Assembly (NCBI GenBank): GCA_024508855.1
Contig: JANINJ010000026.1
Location: 62,001-126,000 of the forward strand
Reading direction: 5' to 3'
DNA from: Xanthobacteraceae bacterium
Lineage (GTDB): Bacteria; Pseudomonadota; Alphaproteobacteria; Rhizobiales; Xanthobacteraceae
Length of the DNA stretch: 64,000 bases
This document shows, in pieces, positions 35,952 to 43,589 of the stretch. The notes under the pieces were generated by a model. It was not told the DNA's origin, ran no database searches, and was given only the letters and a program-made list of their open reading frames with translations. The translations under genes and the position numbers were made by a program. Position 1 is the first letter of the stretch. Each line of letters starts with the position of its first letter.

Positions 35952-36902
35952 ATGATCGATATTCTCAATCTTGCGTTGCCGTATTTCGGTCTGATCTTCG
36001 TCGGCTACGTCTGTGGAAAATGGAGGAACCTGCCGGAATCCGGGCTCGCCTGGATGAATTTCTTCGTGCTCTACGTCTCGTTGCCGGCGCTGTTCTTCCG
36101 CATCATGTCACGCACGCCGTTCGAGCAACTGGCCAATCCGCCCTTCGTGATCGCGACGACCTCGGCGACGGCAGGAGCGTTTTTCCTCTCGGCGCTGGTC
36201 GGCAAGCTGATCGGGCGGCTATCGATCCGCGAGGCGGCGATGGCGGGTCTCGCCGGTGGCTACGGCAATATCGGCTATATGGGGCCAGGGCTCGCACTCG
36301 CGGTATTCGGCATGCAATCGGCGGTGCCGACGGCGCTGATTTTCTGCTTCGACAGCATCTTCCTGTTTTCGGTGATCCCGCTCTGGATGGCGTTGACCGA
36401 CGGAACGCGGCGGCCGCTATTGCCGACGGTCTGGTTCGTCATCAAGGAAATCGCGCTACATCCGCTGATCGTCGCGGTCTTTTGCGGAACGCTGGCGGCG
36501 GCGTTCCACGTCCAGATGCCGGTGGCGATCGACGGCATGCTGCAGTTCCTGCAGAACTCGGCGGCGCCGGTGGCGCTGTTCGTGCTCGGCGTGACGGTGG
36601 CGCTGCGACCGTTCGGCCGTGTGCCGTGGGAGGTTCCTGGCCTTGTCGTCGTGAAATTGTTGATCCATCCGGCGCTCGCCTTCGCGCTGGTATGGTGGCT
36701 TGGTCCGTTCACGCCGGAATGGGCCGCGACCGCGGTGTTGATGGCGTCGTTACCGCCCGCGTTGAACGTCTTCGTGATCGCGCGGCAGTACGATACTTGG
36801 ACAGAACCGGCGTCCGCTGCAGTCCTGGTCGGAACCTTCGTGTCCGTTGTGACCCTTACCAGCGTGATGTGGCTGATCAAGACCGGCCACATCTCATTCT
36901 GA
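35952..36902 (+). CDS. AEC-family transporter (auxin efflux carrier type permease)
   Basis: 316 residues with about ten membrane helices arranged as two inverted five-helix halves: LALPYFGLIFVGYVCGKW, GLAWMNFFVLYVSLPALFFRI, ATTSATAGAFFLSALVGKLIG, then GGYGNIGYMGPGLALAVFG with the conserved Asn-rich crossover, and the C-terminal half with EIALHPLIVAVFCGTLAAAF and ASLPPALNVFVIARQY. Bacterial members export or import malate, malonate or other organic acids; the substrate cannot be told. It stands alone, convergent with the UbiH-type gene (15-base gap), 118 bases from divergent hspQ. Confidence 0.93.
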   Translation: MIDILNLALPYFGLIFVGYVCGKWRNLPESGLAWMNFFVLYVSLPALFFRIMSRTPFEQLANPPFVIATTSATAGAFFLSALVGKLIGRLSIREAAMAGLAGGYGNIGYMGPGLALAVFGMQSAVPTALIFCFDSIFLFSVIPLWMALTDGTRRPLLPTVWFVIKEIALHPLIVAVFCGTLAAAFHVQMPVAIDGMLQFLQNSAAPVALFVLGVTVALRPFGRVPWEVPGLVVVKLLIHPALAFALVWWLGPFTPEWAATAVLMASLPPALNVFVIARQYDTWTEPASAAVLVGTFVSVVTLTSVMWLIKTGHISF

Positions 36903-36917
36903 TGCTGCGAGCGAATG

Positions 36918-38117
36918 CTAGACCGGACGCCGCCATGTCGGCGCGAGGCCTTCGCGCATGGCGATGCGGCGTAGCGGTCCGACGGCGCTCAACAGATGCA
37001 GCCCGGCGGCGCGTGCGATCTGCACCGGCAGGAAATCGTTCAGCAGTGATCGGTTGGCCAGATCGATAGCCATGGTGCGGCTGGCAATGTCGCTGCGGCG
37101 CCGGGAATCGAACCGCGCCAGCACGAGCGGACCGCCGGGGTCTTCGCCACGCGCGATGGCGTCGGCCGCGATGTCCGCAATATCGGCGCCGTCACGTAAT
37201 CCCATATTGAGACCCTGTGCACCGATCGGCGGCAGCACGTGCGCAGCTTCACCGACCAGCACGACTCGGTTTTTCGCAAACTGCCGGGGCTGTTCGATAC
37301 CGAGCGGAAAAAGATGACGTCCCGGCTCGGCGCGAACCCGGCCGAGGATGGAATGCATCGCACGCTCGGCGGCATCGGACAGATCGTCATCGCTCAACGC
37401 CATCAGCCGCTCGGCTTCGGCCGGCGAAGCGACCCACACCACGCTGGAATGGTCTCCCGGAAGCGGAACGAATACGCACGGCCCTTCGGGGGTGTGGAAT
37501 TCCGTCGAGACGTTCCGGTGCGATCTTGTGTGGGAGATGTTGAACGTGAGTGCCGCCTGCTTGAGCGGGCGGCGCTTGACCTCGATGCCGGCGGCATCGC
37601 GGCAGATCGATTGCCGGCCATCGGCGCCGATAACAAGTCGAGCCGATGCCGCGTTGCCCTGTTGCATATGAACGGTGACATCGAGCTCGTCGATCTGGAT
37701 TGTCTCGGCCTCGTCGTCATAGCGAACGAGATGCGTCAGTTCGGCGGCGCGCGCTTCCAGTGCGGCGAGCAGGTCGCGGTTCGCGATATTGTATCCGAAT
37801 GCGTCGAGCCTGATCTCGTCCGCGACGAACCTGACCTCGGGCGCGCGGATCAGCCGGCCGGTGTCATCGACCAGTCGCATTGTTTGCAATGCCGCTGCCT
37901 TGTCCTGGCAGCGATCCCATACGTCGATCCGCTGCAGGAATTCCACCGAACCGCGCAGCAGTGCCGTGGTGCGATTGTCCGGGTAGGGCTTTCGGCTGGC
38001 GATCAGCGCGACGCGAATATCCGCCTGCGCCAGTGCGATCGCCGTTGCCAGCCCGACTGGACCGCCGCCGACCACGATGATGTCATGTTCGGCTTGTTGT
38101 GAAGAAATACCGTTCAT
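36918..38117 (-). CDS. UbiH/UbiF/COQ6-family FAD hydroxylase (ubiquinone biosynthesis)
   Basis: 399 residues from the ATG at 38117. An aromatic-ring monooxygenase probably acting on ubiquinone precursors. FAD-binding marks: HDIIVVGGGPVGLATAIALAQ (about 11-31), the internal DG segment LVIGADGRQSICRDAAGI (about 165-182), and VLVGEAAHVLPPIGAQGLNMGLRD (about 285-308). The C-terminal helix SAVGPLRRIAMREGLAPTW is typical of the subfamily. Which ring position it hydroxylates cannot be told; alphaproteobacteria use several combinations (UbiL, UbiM, UbiH, UbiF). Divergent from pcs by 135 bases. Confidence 0.92.
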   Translation of the reverse strand: MNGISSQQAEHDIIVVGGGPVGLATAIALAQADIRVALIASRKPYPDNRTTALLRGSVEFLQRIDVWDRCQDKAAALQTMRLVDDTGRLIRAPEVRFVADEIRLDAFGYNIANRDLLAALEARAAELTHLVRYDDEAETIQIDELDVTVHMQQGNAASARLVIGADGRQSICRDAAGIEVKRRPLKQAALTFNISHTRSHRNVSTEFHTPEGPCVFVPLPGDHSSVVWVASPAEAERLMALSDDDLSDAAERAMHSILGRVRAEPGRHLFPLGIEQPRQFAKNRVVLVGEAAHVLPPIGAQGLNMGLRDGADIADIAADAIARGEDPGGPLVLARFDSRRRSDIASRTMAIDLANRSLLNDFLPVQIARAAGLHLLSAVGPLRRIAMREGLAPTWRRPV

Positions 38118-38252
38118 TCCGGGACAATCGGTATTCGCACGGGTAAATGCAAGCGCCGTCGCAAGGGCGTGGCGCAAATTTGATTGCGCGGCGGAACGTC
38201 GCAAGCCTCAATATACAAGACAGCGTGATTCCTGCTAAAACGCACGAACCCT

Positions 38253-38987
38253 ATGACGCCGATGAACCAATCAGAACAACCGTGTCCGTCACGGTCCGCG
38301 CGCGCCGCGGCCTTCGGCGTCCATGTCTTTACGGCGCTGGGGGCGGGGATCGCCCTTGTGGCGCTATTGGAGGCCGTGCGTGAACACTGGGCGGCGATGT
38401 TTGCCTGGCTCGGCGTCGCATTGATCATCGACGGTCTCGATGGGCCGATCGCCCGTCGCCTGAATGTCATCGAACTTCAGCCGGACTGGTCCGGCGAGAC
38501 GCTCGATCTCGTCGTCGATTTTGTCACCTACGTTTTCGTTCCGGCCTATGCGATTGCGGCAAGCGGCCTGCTGCTGCCGATCGCGGCTCCGGTGCTCGGC
38601 GCGGGAATCGTCGTGACCAGCGCGCTCTATTTCGCCGATCGGCGGATGAAGACCGACGACAATCACTTTCGCGGATTTCCGGCGCTGTGGAACGCCGCCG
38701 CGTTTTATCTGTTCCTGCTGCATCCGTCGCCGGCGCTTGGGACGCTGGCGATCGCGGGACTGATCGTTCTCACATTCGTGCCGATCCATGTGATCCACCC
38801 AGTCAGGGTGACGCGAGCGCGGAATTTCAATCTAATCCTGATCGGCATATGGGCGGTTCTCGCGATCGTCTCGGTGATCGATGATTTCAATGTGGGTTTG
38901 CCGGTCCGCGTCGCATTATGTGCGATCGGACTGTATGTCGTTTTCGGTGACGCGGTGATCCGCCTGATGAGGCCAGCAAAAGCATGA
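38253..38987 (+). CDS. pcs: phosphatidylcholine synthase
   Basis: Condenses choline with CDP-diacylglycerol to make phosphatidylcholine, a lipid typical of plant-associated alphaproteobacteria. 244 residues; an ATG three codons later (38262) is equally possible. Eight or so membrane helices surround the CDP-alcohol phosphotransferase motif: DGLDGPIARRLN with the later Asp residues in SGETLDLVVDF (about 75-105), the larger-than-usual spacing that marks Pcs proteins. The DRRMKTDDNHFRGFPALWN loop is also characteristic. Its stop overlaps the terC start by four bases (ATGA), suggesting co-translation. Confidence 0.93.
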   Translation: MTPMNQSEQPCPSRSARAAAFGVHVFTALGAGIALVALLEAVREHWAAMFAWLGVALIIDGLDGPIARRLNVIELQPDWSGETLDLVVDFVTYVFVPAYAIAASGLLLPIAAPVLGAGIVVTSALYFADRRMKTDDNHFRGFPALWNAAAFYLFLLHPSPALGTLAIAGLIVLTFVPIHVIHPVRVTRARNFNLILIGIWAVLAIVSVIDDFNVGLPVRVALCAIGLYVVFGDAVIRLMRPAKA

Positions 38988-39709
38988 TCGACCTATTGAC
39001 CAGCCCCGAAGCGTGGGCGGCGCTGTTGACCCTGACGGCGCTGGAGATCGTGCTTGGCATCGACAATGTCATCTTCCTGTCCGTCATCGTGTCGCGCATT
39101 CCGCCGCGGCAGGCGAAACGTGCGCGGCAGATCGGACTGGCGCTGGCGCTGGTGTTTCGTATCCTGCTGCTCAGCCTGCTGGTGTGGCTGATCGGATTGA
39201 CGCAAGCCGTGTTCACCGTCAACGGCATCGGGTTTTCGTGGCGCGACATCATCCTGATCGGCGGCGGTGCATTCCTGATCGCCAAGGCGACGCACGAGAT
39301 TCACGGCGAGGTCGAAGCGCGCGAAGGCGGAGGGGATTCGGCGCAGCCCAAATCCAGTGCGTTCTTCTGGATCATCGTCCAGATCATCATCATCGATCTG
39401 GTGTTCTCGCTGGATTCCATCATCACTGCGATCGGGATGGCGCAGGATCTCGAGGTCATGATCGCCGCGGTGATCATCGCATGCGCCGTGATGTATGTGT
39501 CGTCGGGGCCGGTGGCGCGGTTCGTGGCGGAACATCCGACGACGAAAATGCTAGCGCTGGCATTCCTTGTCTTGATCGGCGTCGCGCTGGTCGCGGACGG
39601 CTTTAAATTCCATATTCCGCGCGGCTACATCTACTTCGCCATTGCGTTCTCGCTGGCAGTGGAGGTGTTCAATATTCTCGCCCGGCGCAACCGGCAGCGG
39701 GTGCCCTGA
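38984..39709 (+). CDS. TerC-family integral membrane protein
   Basis: 241 residues, seven membrane helices. Family marks: LEIVLGIDNVIFLSV (about 21-35) and the second-half LVFSLDSIITAIGMAQ (about 145-160), each bearing the paired acidic residues thought to form a metal path; a charged cytoplasmic loop HGEVEAREGGGDSAQPKSS separates the halves. TerC relatives in bacteria are linked to manganese export during secretion and to tellurite resistance. It overlaps the end of pcs by four bases. Being coupled to a membrane lipid enzyme suggests co-expression for envelope assembly, which is inference. Confidence 0.93.
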   Translation: MIDLLTSPEAWAALLTLTALEIVLGIDNVIFLSVIVSRIPPRQAKRARQIGLALALVFRILLLSLLVWLIGLTQAVFTVNGIGFSWRDIILIGGGAFLIAKATHEIHGEVEAREGGGDSAQPKSSAFFWIIVQIIIIDLVFSLDSIITAIGMAQDLEVMIAAVIIACAVMYVSSGPVARFVAEHPTTKMLALAFLVLIGVALVADGFKFHIPRGYIYFAIAFSLAVEVFNILARRNRQRVP

Positions 39710-39797
39710 CGCGGCGTTCACCACGCCACTGTACCCGAGTTGACAACGAGGCGGGGTTGGTTATCGATCATGCCAAGCAGGTTTCGGGAGGCATGAG

Positions 39798-40772
39798 ATG
39801 ATCAAGGCCGTGCGTGTGCATAAGGTGGGCGGGCCGGAAGCGCTGGTTTACGAGTCCGTCGACGTGCCTCCGCCCGGCGCCGGCGAAGTTCATATCCGGC
39901 AACATGCGGTCGGCCTGAATTTTATCGACGTCTACTATCGCACCGGCCTCTACAAGGCGCCGTCGATGCCGTTCGTTGCCGGCAACGAAGCCGCCGGCGA
40001 GGTCGTCGCCGTCGGTCCCGGCGTGACCGATTTTCATCCCGGCGATCGGGTTGCTTATTACTATAACCTCGGCGGCTACGCGACCGAGCGCAACATTCCG
40101 GCCGAGAAACTGGTGAAGCTGCCGGACCACATCACCTACGAGCAGGGCGCCGTGCTGATGCTGAAGGGCCTCACGGTGTGGTACCTTCTGCACAAGACCT
40201 TCAAGGTCGAGCCGGGACATCGCGTGCTGATTCATGCGGCGGCAGGCGGGATCGGTTTGTTGGCGTGCCAATGGGCCAAGGCCCTTGGTGCGCACGTCAT
40301 CGGGACGGTGGGATCGAAAGCGAAGGCCGATCTCGCGCTGGCCAACGGCTGCGATCAGGTGATCCTCTACAACGAGGAAGACTTTGTCGCGCGCGTCAAA
40401 CAGATCAGCCGCAACGAATTGTGCGACGTCGTCTATGACGGCGTCGGCAAGACGACGTTCCCCGGTTCGCTATCATGCCTGAAGCCGCGCGGCCTGTTCG
40501 TCAGCTTCGGCAACGCGTCGGGTCCGGTGCCGCCATTCGCTCTGGCCGAACTGAACAATCATGGTTCGCTGTTCGCGACCCGGCCGAAGCTCAACGATTA
40601 TGTCGCCAAGCGGTCCGATCTGATCGAAGGTGCCGACACGCTGTTCTCCGCAGTGATCAACGGCAAGCTGCACGTGCCGATCAATCACGCCTATGCGCTC
40701 AAGGATGCCGCCAAGGCACATATCGATCTTGAAGGCCGGGCGACGACCGGCGCGGCGATCCTGAAGCCGTAG
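39798..40772 (+). CDS. NADPH:quinone oxidoreductase (zeta-crystallin type)
   Basis: 324 residues of the MDR superfamily, zinc-free branch. Reduces quinones by one electron using NADPH. The N-terminal catalytic domain has KVGGPEALVYESVDVPPPGAGEV and VGLNFIDVYYRTGLYK; the Rossmann domain has LIHAAAGGIGLLACQWAKALGAHVIGTVGS (about 142-171), with AxxGxxG for NADPH, and no structural or catalytic zinc cysteines. The quinone oxidoreductase pattern VYDGVGKTTFPGSLSCLKPRG is present. GGGAGG precedes the ATG. It stands alone and converges on rimO; an interspersed palindromic element fills the gap. Confidence 0.93.
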   Translation: MIKAVRVHKVGGPEALVYESVDVPPPGAGEVHIRQHAVGLNFIDVYYRTGLYKAPSMPFVAGNEAAGEVVAVGPGVTDFHPGDRVAYYYNLGGYATERNIPAEKLVKLPDHITYEQGAVLMLKGLTVWYLLHKTFKVEPGHRVLIHAAAGGIGLLACQWAKALGAHVIGTVGSKAKADLALANGCDQVILYNEEDFVARVKQISRNELCDVVYDGVGKTTFPGSLSCLKPRGLFVSFGNASGPVPPFALAELNNHGSLFATRPKLNDYVAKRSDLIEGADTLFSAVINGKLHVPINHAYALKDAAKAHIDLEGRATTGAAILKP

Positions 40773-40813
40773 TGCGTTGCGACATATACGAGACGGTTGG
40801 CAAAATACCTGAC

Positions 40814-40940
40814 GTCGTCCCCGCGCAGGCGGGGACCCTTACGCCGTGACTTTCATGGTGATCGGCAGTACTTATTGCCGCACCGGTCTTCCTCACCGTT
40901 GATGCCGATGGTTATGGGTCCCTGCCTTCGCAGAGACGGC
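40814..40940. repeat. MITE-like palindromic repeat, copy A
   Basis: About 127 bases with imperfect terminal inverted repeats: GTCGTCCCCGCGCAGGCGGG at the left end mirrors the right end TCCCTGCCTTCGCAGAGACG. The interior shares ACGCCGTG, TTCATGGTG and CTTATT with copy B at 53308-53461. It sits between the convergent qor-like gene and rimO, where its folded RNA could serve as a bidirectional terminator. No transposase inside. Confidence 0.75.
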
Positions 40941-40960
40941 CAATCAGGTGGTTGATTTTC

Positions 40961-42283
40961 TCAAAACCCCGCGACGGTGCCGTGCAGGTCGTACTGATCG
41001 GCGCGCTCGATCTTCGCGGTGACGATCTCTCCCACTTTCAGCGGACGGCGGCTGGACACATACACCGTGCCGTCGATCTGCGGCGCGTCCGCCTTCGAGC
41101 GTCCTTTCGACACCGTGGGGCCGACCTCATCGATGATGATTTGCTGACGCGTGCCGACCTTGCGCTTGAGGCGTCGCGCGGAAATCTTCTGCTGGCGCGC
41201 CATCAGCGCATTCCAGCGCTCGGCCTTGACCTCGTCCGGCACCGGATTCGCGATGGCGTTCGACGTCGCGCCGGCGACCGGTTCGTACTTGAAGCAGCCG
41301 ACGCGGTCGATCTCGGCTTCATCCAGCCAGTCGAGCAGGTAGGCGAAATCGGATTCAGTCTCGCCGGGGAAGCCGACGATGAAGGTCGAGCGCAACGTCA
41401 GCTCCGGACATTGCTCGCGCCACTTCTTGATGCGTGCCAGCGTCTTGTCCTGCGCGGCGGGGCGGCGCATTTGCTTGAGTACGTCGGGGCTCGCATGCTG
41501 GAACGGGATGTCGAGGTAGGGCAGGATTTTGCCGTCGGTCATCAGGCCGATGACTTCGTCGACATGCGGATAGGGATAGACATACTGCAGCCGCACCCAG
41601 GCGCCGAGTTCGCCGAGTTCGCGTGACAGGTCATAGAATTTGGCGCGGACCTCGCGACCCCTCCATGGACTCGCCGCGTATTTCAGATCGATGCCGTAAG
41701 CCGACGTGTCCTGCGAGATGACCAGCAGTTCCTTGACGCCGGCCGCGACCAGCTTCTCGGCCTCGCGCAGCACGTCGGCCGCCGGGCGCGACACCAGATC
41801 GCCGCGCAGCTTCGGGATGATGCAGAAGGTGCAACGATTGTTGCAGCCTTCGGAAATCTTCAGATAGGCATAGTGCCGCGGCGTCAGCCGGACGCCCTGC
41901 GGCGGCATCAGGTCGAGATGCGGATTGTGCAGCGGCGGGATCGCGCGATGCACGGCATCCAGCACGCTCTCATATTGCTGCGGTCCGGTAATCGACAGCA
42001 CGTTGGGATAGGCCTCTTCGATCTGCTCGGGCTCGGCGCCCATGCAGCCGGTGACGATGACCTTGCCGTTCTCGGCCATGGCCTCGCCGATGGCGCCGAG
42101 CGATTCCTGCTTGGCGCTGTCGAGGAACCCGCAGGTGTTGACGATGACGACGTCGGCGCCGTCGTGCTTGCGCGCCAGCTCATAACCCTCAGCCCGCAGC
42201 CGCGTGATGATACGCTCGGAATCCACCAGCGCCTTGGGGCAGCCGAGGGAGACAAAGCTGATTTTCGGGGCGGCGTCGTTCAT
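40961..42283 (-). CDS. rimO: ribosomal protein S12 methylthiotransferase RimO
   Basis: A radical-SAM enzyme that adds a methylthio group to Asp89 of ribosomal protein S12. 440 residues. The N-terminal UPF0004 domain (about 8-110) carries the auxiliary cluster cysteines ([32 protein letters not shown]). The radical-SAM cluster is CNNRCTFC (about 147-154) followed by [11 protein letters not shown], and the C-terminal TRAM domain (about 375-440) includes the [23 protein letters not shown] segment. Alternative MiaB is excluded by the IPKLRG signature. It stands alone; the FNT locus starts 409 bases away, divergent. Confidence 0.97.
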   Translation of the reverse strand: MNDAAPKISFVSLGCPKALVDSERIITRLRAEGYELARKHDGADVVIVNTCGFLDSAKQESLGAIGEAMAENGKVIVTGCMGAEPEQIEEAYPNVLSITGPQQYESVLDAVHRAIPPLHNPHLDLMPPQGVRLTPRHYAYLKISEGCNNRCTFCIIPKLRGDLVSRPAADVLREAEKLVAAGVKELLVISQDTSAYGIDLKYAASPWRGREVRAKFYDLSRELGELGAWVRLQYVYPYPHVDEVIGLMTDGKILPYLDIPFQHASPDVLKQMRRPAAQDKTLARIKKWREQCPELTLRSTFIVGFPGETESDFAYLLDWLDEAEIDRVGCFKYEPVAGATSNAIANPVPDEVKAERWNALMARQQKISARRLKRKVGTRQQIIIDEVGPTVSKGRSKADAPQIDGTVYVSSRRPLKVGEIVTAKIERADQYDLHGTVAGF

Positions 42284-42521
42284 ATTCGAGGGTCCGGGTT
42301 GAGGCCGGATGGCTAACCCCGATCGGAGCTTATTTCAAGGCACCAATCTGCGGCTGAACGGGCAGTTTGCGCGAGTTTGGGCAGACTTGCCGTCTGCCGT
42401 GCGTGCGATCTGCCCAAGCGACGGGCGGTACGCACATCGGCGTGCCCATTTTGGCGTCAGGAGATAGGCGGGCACGCCACGGACGGGGTGCTCATCCTTA
42501 TTCCCGCACCTGTTTGGCGTC
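42284..42521 (+). promoter_or_regulatory. upstream control region of the nitrite locus, with inverted repeats
   Basis: No gene is seen between rimO and the FNT gene (42284-42692). It holds TTGGGCAGA (42377-42385) mirrored by TCTGCCCAA (42409-42417), GGCGTGCCC (42439-42447) mirrored by GGGCACGCC (42470-42478), and a GCAC-N6-GTGC dyad at 42432-42445. They lie 45 to 145 bases upstream of a sigma-54 promoter, the distance at which enhancer-binding activators such as NtrC sit. The dyad differs from the NtrC consensus spacing by one base, so the activator is uncertain. Confidence 0.45.
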
Positions 42522-42537
42522 TGGCACGCCGATTGCT
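42522..42537 (+). promoter_or_regulatory. sigma-54 (RpoN) promoter of the FNT/nitrite locus
   Basis: TGGCACG-CCGA-TTGCT at 42522-42537 matches the -24/-12 consensus TGGCACG-N4-TTGCW exactly, with the invariant GG and GC twelve bases apart. Transcription would start near 42548, leaving a leader of about 145 bases before the ATG at 42693. Control by nitrogen status through RpoN fits a nitrite uptake and reduction locus. Confidence 0.8.
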
Positions 42538-42692
42538 CTTGGTTAGGCGGGCCCACTGGGTCGTCAGTGAGCCGGCGCTTCCAGCCGGCTGCTGCACGAG
42601 GTCTGGCCCCGAACGGTTTCGGCGTTGGACTGCGGAGGCGGGTGTCGACGCGGATCGGTTCGGGCAATTCGACGAACATTAAAGGAGCTTCG

Positions 42693-43526
42693 ATGTCCTA
42701 TCTCGTACCTTCGGAATTCGTCACCAAGATGGTGGATGCGGGCGAATCCAAGATCTTCATGTCGACGCGCGACACGATCATCCGGGCCTACATGGCGGGC
42801 GCTATCCTGGCGCTGGCGGCGTGGTTCGCGATCACGATCAACGTCAATACGGGCCAGCCGCTGGCCGGCGCGATCCTGTTCCCGGTCGGCTTCTGCATGC
42901 TCTATCTGCTGGGCTTCGATCTCCTCACCGGCGTGTTCGTGCTTGCACCGCTGGCCTGGATCAACAAGCGCCCCGGCGTCACGCTTGGCGGCGTTTTGCG
43001 CAACTGGGGTCTTGTCTTCATCGGCAATTTTGCCGGCGCGCTGACAGTTGCGTTCATGATGGCCTTCGTCACGACGTTCGGTTTCACGCAGGGCCCCGAC
43101 AAGGTCGGTGCCGTGATCGGGAATATCGGCGAGGGGCGGACCCTCGGCTATGCCGCGCACGGTGCGGCCGGCATGGCGACGCTGTTCATTCGCGGCATGC
43201 TTTGCAACTGGATGGTTTCCACCGGTGTCGTGGGCGCGATGGTGTCGACCTCGGTGAGCGGCAAGGTGATCGCGATGTGGATGCCGATCATGCTGTTCTT
43301 CTACATGGTGTTCGAACATTCCGTCGTGAACATGTTCCTGTTTCCGGCGGGCCTGATGCTGCATGCGCCGTTCTCGGTGATGGACTACTTCATCTGGAAC
43401 GAGATCCCGACCGCGCTCGGCAACCTCGTGGGCGGCCTGACCTTTACCGGTCTCACGCTTTACGCGACGCATGTGAAGACCGCCCCGGCACGCGAACTGC
43501 GGACCGTGTCGCCGCGCGTAGCCTGA
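42693..43526 (+). CDS. formate/nitrite transporter (FNT family), probably nitrite uptake
   Basis: 277 residues from the ATG at 42693, preceded by AAAGGAG at good distance; the longer in-frame extension runs through the sigma-54 leader and is rejected. Six membrane helices as in the pentameric FocA/NirC channels: AYMAGAILALAAWFAITI, LAGAILFPVGFCMLYLLGFDLLTGVFVLAPLAW with the conserved FDLLTG turn, NWGLVFIGNFAGALTVAFMM, then ATLFIRGMLCNWMVSTGVVG with the half-helix break and WMPIMLFFYMVFEHSVVNMF with the conserved EHSVVNM selectivity segment. Neighbouring nirA-type genes argue for nitrite rather than formate. Expressed from the sigma-54 promoter upstream. Confidence 0.93.
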   Translation: MSYLVPSEFVTKMVDAGESKIFMSTRDTIIRAYMAGAILALAAWFAITINVNTGQPLAGAILFPVGFCMLYLLGFDLLTGVFVLAPLAWINKRPGVTLGGVLRNWGLVFIGNFAGALTVAFMMAFVTTFGFTQGPDKVGAVIGNIGEGRTLGYAAHGAAGMATLFIRGMLCNWMVSTGVVGAMVSTSVSGKVIAMWMPIMLFFYMVFEHSVVNMFLFPAGLMLHAPFSVMDYFIWNEIPTALGNLVGGLTFTGLTLYATHVKTAPARELRTVSPRVA

Positions 43527-43540
43527 TCGCCGTTGGACGG

Positions 43541-43572
43541 AGGAGCCTCGCCGCACTAAGGTCGAGGCTCCT
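43541..43572 (+). promoter_or_regulatory. intercistronic hairpin between the FNT and phosphatase-kinase genes
   Basis: AGGAGCCTCG (43541-43550) pairs perfectly with CGAGGCTCCT (43563-43572) over a twelve-base loop. Only two T follow, so it is at most a weak terminator; it could instead stabilise the transporter message and lower downstream expression. The same stem covers the sequence before the next start at 43590. Confidence 0.6.
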
Positions 43573-43589
43573 TCGATGTGATATCATCC

